Shown piece after piece: positions 60,487-64,000 of a stretch of DNA of 64,000 bases. This DNA is from Diphasiastrum complanatum (taxonomy: Eukaryota > Streptophyta > Lycopodiopsida > Lycopodiales > Lycopodiaceae), in NCBI GenBank assembly GCA_029204225.1, contig CM055103.1:22872663-22936662 (forward strand), given 5' to 3'. Position 1 is the first letter of the stretch, and every line of letters begins with the position of its first letter. The notes beneath the pieces were generated by a model. It was not told where the DNA came from. It did not search any database and saw nothing but the letters and a program-made list of their open reading frames with translations. Position numbers and translations under genes: made by a program.

Positions 60487-61502
60487 TGTTGGAAGCGAAA
60501 AATTAGCTCAAAGGGGGTGAGACGAACACGAACAAGAAACGAAACGCGAACAAGAAACGAAACGTGAACAAGAAACGAACTCGAACAGAAAGTATTCATG
60601 CGTAGCGGAACGAGCTATACGACTCTCTCCGTAAGCATGACTACGCCTATCAAAACGAACAGAACGTTAGTGATGAAAATCACGGTCATTCTTGATTACA
60701 TAGCCAAACATTAAAAAATGAAGCGCCAGAAAAATAATTTGTTGTGAATAGCAAGACAATTATGTGTCGCGAATGATTCGCGAAGAGCTAGACTATGCTC
60801 GACTGATAATTATTCGCGAAAAACAAGACTAAATATTAGTCGTGCTAAAACAGATTACCAAATTGAGCAACTAGAAAAGTTAGACAGAATGAATAATGAT
60901 AAGCATAACATAATTGACACAGATCTGAACACAGAACAAAGAGCTATTATCAGATTAAGTATATCAAATATACATGTCGATAATGCAGTAGAGCACAAGA
61001 CAATAGCGGACGAAACCGCATGCTCTATGAAGCTAATTCAAGCTGTAAAGGAATGAAACCTTATTACTGACAAATAAAGAATCAATGTACGGAGCATCTA
61101 CTTTTGTCTATCTCTGATAAGCTTCTGATGCTGAATTTTACACACTTGATCTTCAATCGATCTCGTCTACTTCTCTTCTTCGTCTTCTTCTGAATACGCA
61201 AATGATATTCAATATATATATACATAATGTTACAGGTGTGCAAATGAAGAAAGTACAGGGTGGATGTGCTGTCTGTAGGAGATTGTGGGTGGCTGCAGTC
61301 GTTGTCCAGTCTGTTAGCGCAGCTGCATGGGGTGAGCGTGAAGAGGGTGTGACGTTAGCCTTTGTTCCTCGTCTTTTCATCGAATGTGAGAATTTGCATG
61401 TTAATATGCAGATTGTGCGATAACGCGAGTAAATATGCAGCATGAATGGAGGCAGATTAAAATGGGATTTAGGTGACTAGAGGAAATAAATCCAATACCA
61501 CA
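60487..61502 (-). repeat. LTR D (about 1.0 kb), related to LTR B
   Basis: On the minus strand it starts TGTGGTATTGG at 61502 and ends CTTCCAACA at 60487. Parts near 60595-60720 align with the Copia B LTR (40635-40810), for example around CATGCGTAGCGG and TAGCCAAACATTAA, and the region near 61400-61460 aligns with 38620-38640. Flanking five-base words (TCATA and GGCCA) do not match, so it is not a simple solo LTR in its original place. Confidence 0.65.
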
Positions 61503-62163
61503 GGCCAAAGATAGGAAGATCAGAGAAAAGGCTCACAACCATAGCTATTCTGAAACCCTTGAAGGAAGCTCATGAAGGAGAGAGAGGATCCAGCGAGCTC
61601 GCATGCACCTAGAAGCGATGAAACCATAAGATCAATCAAACTTGGCAAAGTCTCTTGAATGGCAAGCCTTTGAACAATGTTAGCATGAGCATCCAACAAT
61701 CCATTAAGAATAAGTTGAGGAAGCTCTCCTTCCTTAATGCTCTCATCAATGCAAGCTAACTCATCATTTAAAGCTTTTACTCTCAAAGTAAAAGTATTTG
61801 GACTTTATTCACTCTTTTGCAAACAAGAAAAAATTTGACTTCTTAGAGTCAACACTCTAGAAGTAGACTTGGATTCATAAAGCTTTTTCAATGAATCCCA
61901 AGCATCCTTTGATGAAGTACTCTTACCAACTTCCTTGAGAAGCTCATTGGTAACATTCATCTTTATCATGTGTAGAGCCCTTTTGGCCCTCTTGTCATAC
62001 CTCATTTGATCTTGTTGTGTTGTTGGCCTCTCTTCCAAACCTACAACAATATCCAAAACATCATTCATCTCAAGAAGTGATTCCATCCTCACTTTCCACA
62101 ATCAATAGTTACTTGGAGTAAGTCTATCATTGGCTTCCAACATGACTCCACTTGATGTAGCCA
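61503..62163 (-). pseudogene. Copia E gag
   Basis: The ATG at 62163 (minus) starts MATSSGVMLEANDRLTPSNY, then a stop, then LWKVRMESLLEMNDVLDIV and KRALHMIKMNVTNELLKEVGKSTSSKDAWDSLKKLYESKS (frame 62101-61805), and a second frame 61786-61520. This is the UBN2-type gag of Copia elements. It has one stop and one frameshift and ends abruptly at LTR D. It would form the element's capsid. Confidence 0.85.
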
Positions 62164-62751
62164 TGTAGCAATGACCTGATCCTCTCTTTCAATTTGTTTC
62201 AATTCACAAAGCACTCCTTTGAACAACAACAAATGTTTTCAAAAGGAAATCACAAAGATATGAAACTTCTCAATTCTCTTCTAGCACTTATACCAAGCAA
62301 TCAACACATAGAATAGTGAAATCTTGATCAACCTATGATCTATCCTCAATCTAATGACTCTTTCCACTTCCTAAGATCGAAACACACTCAAATGAAGTTC
62401 AATAACCTCAAAATCTAGAGATCCAATCAAAATTAGGGTTTTGACAAAATCACAAAAATTTGATTATTCAATTTCTACATGCAATTGCCTAAAACTTGAT
62501 ATTCAATCTTGTGGCCACCACTTAGGCTTTTCTAATGCTCTAAAAATCAACCAAATCTATCATGTAATGTGTGAAATCGGAATTGATCAAGAATGTAATC
62601 CTATTTAGAGTTCTAATATACAAAATATCCAATCTACATATGCAAGAAACTCGATTTGGTGTAGAATCCAATCTAGCATGCTCTAGCATTGATATCTTCT
62701 CCAAATTATTGATAGATGTGAATGCTTCTTTCATAAACCTGAAAAACAAGC
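62164..62751 (-). other. Copia E 5' leader
   Basis: Non-coding stretch between the PBS and gag start on the minus strand. Confidence 0.6.
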
Positions 62752-62766
62752 TCTGATACCATGTGA
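62752..62766 (-). other. Copia E primer-binding site
   Basis: The minus strand reads TGGTATCAGAGCTTG directly after an LTR end TTTCACA. It is of the tRNA-Met type. Confidence 0.85.
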
Positions 62767-64000
62767 AAGAGTTCTGATCAATGAAAATCCAAAACCATAA
62801 AGTGATCTTGGATTAGAAAGACAACAACTCACCAATCTTGCCAATGTAGAAAAACCAACATCTACACTATGAATGAGATGCAAACTCTAATAGATCTTGA
62901 TCAAACACATGTGGATCTTTCCCTAGCTTGTAAAGCCAAGGATCCATCTATGTCGGTGCGAATTGTTCCCTGGCTTTGCAAGCCAAAGAAAGTGCATAAT
63001 TTATTTATTTTTCAATTATTTCCCTAGATCTATGAACTAGGGAACCATTGGCATTGATCTACATGATTCTTTGGCGCAAGGAACATGTATCTTTTGTTTT
63101 TGTTTTTTCATTTACTTTTTCCTTGGCCCTTTTCGTCATTGCCTTATAGTTGCACATGGTGATCAAGAACTCAAAAGTTGACAATACAATTGCTAAAACT
63201 GCACAAAATGTCACAATGAACAGATTAGTATTGTTTGTATTGACTAGTCAAGTAGTATTCTTGTTTGATATAAATGTGCACCCACATATGCCTTGATCCC
63301 ACTAAACCAGCCCAAGTGACATAAGATAGCTATGCATAGCACTCTACGAAACTAGTGGGGGGAACCTCTATAATATCCTTCGTGATCTAAACATATGACT
63401 CAAAATAATATCTATGATATTCATAAACATAAACAACAATAGTGGCAATTAAAAATTTCTTACAATATCTAACTAATGGTTTGTGATCTTTCAATTGAAG
63501 CATAACTGTGTAAATCTCAACCATCTCTTCTACAATGTCTTGCATAAAGAACATATAACTAGGAGGAGATATAGAAACAGGTCTTCCAATAGAGGTACCA
63601 CTAGAAAATTGACAGTAGCATACTTTGAAGGAGATATTGTGCAAAATAATCAGGTGTTAGAGGAAGTTGGTACTTATTGATTGATAAGAACCAATGGAAT
63701 GATAATGATGGAAGCAAATTAAGCTTCTATGGCATCAATTGACAAAATAAAACAGGTGCACTCACTAACAAGAGAAGTGAGTCAAAGAAAAACATCACTA
63801 TCACTAATGTAGATTGGTAAGTAAATTATGGCATTTACAAACCTATTTGTGCCAATCACTACTGATGATAAAGAAAGCAATTGGATGAGGAAATAAAATG
63901 AGTCCATATAGCAAGTGTGCTTCTAAGGTGAACATGGCTCAAATCTCAGTAGATAAGCAATCACATAGTCAAAACAAACAATCACATCTGAAGATGTTGA
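62767..64000 (-). repeat. Copia E 5' LTR (start undefined) and unassigned DNA
   Basis: The LTR ends at 62767. It contains CCCTAGCTTGTAAAGCC and CCCTGGCTTTGCAAGCC (near 62920 and 62970) and the inverted repeat TTCCCTAG / CTAGGGAA near 63021-63046. Its partner LTR was not found left of 55423, so the outer limit cannot be set. Beyond about 63300 nothing is recognised. Confidence 0.45.

Overview
The window is AT-rich nuclear DNA of a land plant. It holds two multi-exon host genes with normal GT/AG introns (an ANP/NPK1-class MAPKKK and a secreted FAD-linked oxidase) in a sea of decayed, nested LTR retrotransposons of the Copia and Gypsy superfamilies, plus one tRNA-derived SINE. The oxidase looks more like the oligosaccharide-oxidase branch of the BBE-like family than like typical flowering-plant berberine-bridge enzymes. 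I therefore lean, weakly, towards a non-flowering vascular plant (lycophyte or fern); the species cannot be fixed from this sequence.

Layout. 1-8.75 kb: the tail of a Copia reverse transcriptase, then a long degenerate Gypsy element (leader, gag, protease, RT/RNase H, integrase). 8.76-13.06 kb: two opposed primer-binding sites and a truncated forward Copia. 15.8-23.36 kb, minus strand: the MAPKKK, about 17 exons, with GA/CT microsatellites before its start codon. 24.63-24.79 kb: a SINE with target-site duplications. 26.5-34.2 kb: an LTR fragment, a Copia RT remnant, a small reverse Gypsy RT fragment and a second, truncated copy of the Gypsy 5' half seen at 78-4556. 34.2-43.5 kb: reverse-strand Copia elements (here named A and B) and the start of another Gypsy. 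44.3-45.3 kb: unidentified ORFs. 47.07-49.40 kb, minus strand: the four-exon oxidase, apparently intact. 50-55 kb: mostly unassigned DNA with a cluster of CCACGT-type hairpins. 55.1-62.8 kb: a GA tract, then nested Copia elements (named C and E) with a solo-type LTR (D).

The most informative structure is in the repeats. Two retrotransposon genes are split at LTR insertion sites and their halves now lie on opposite strands, yet 5-bp target duplications can still be recognised (one exact, one with a mismatch). They record an inversion of about 12 kb (26.5-38.6 kb) and one of about 1.3 kb (59.2-60.5 kb). Direct copies of a 4.5-kb block lie on both sides of the MAPKKK. The two host genes show no functional link to each other. 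I found no CRISPR array, operon, rRNA or intact autonomous transposon, and no clearly new biological system; exons, LTR limits and domain calls were made by eye.
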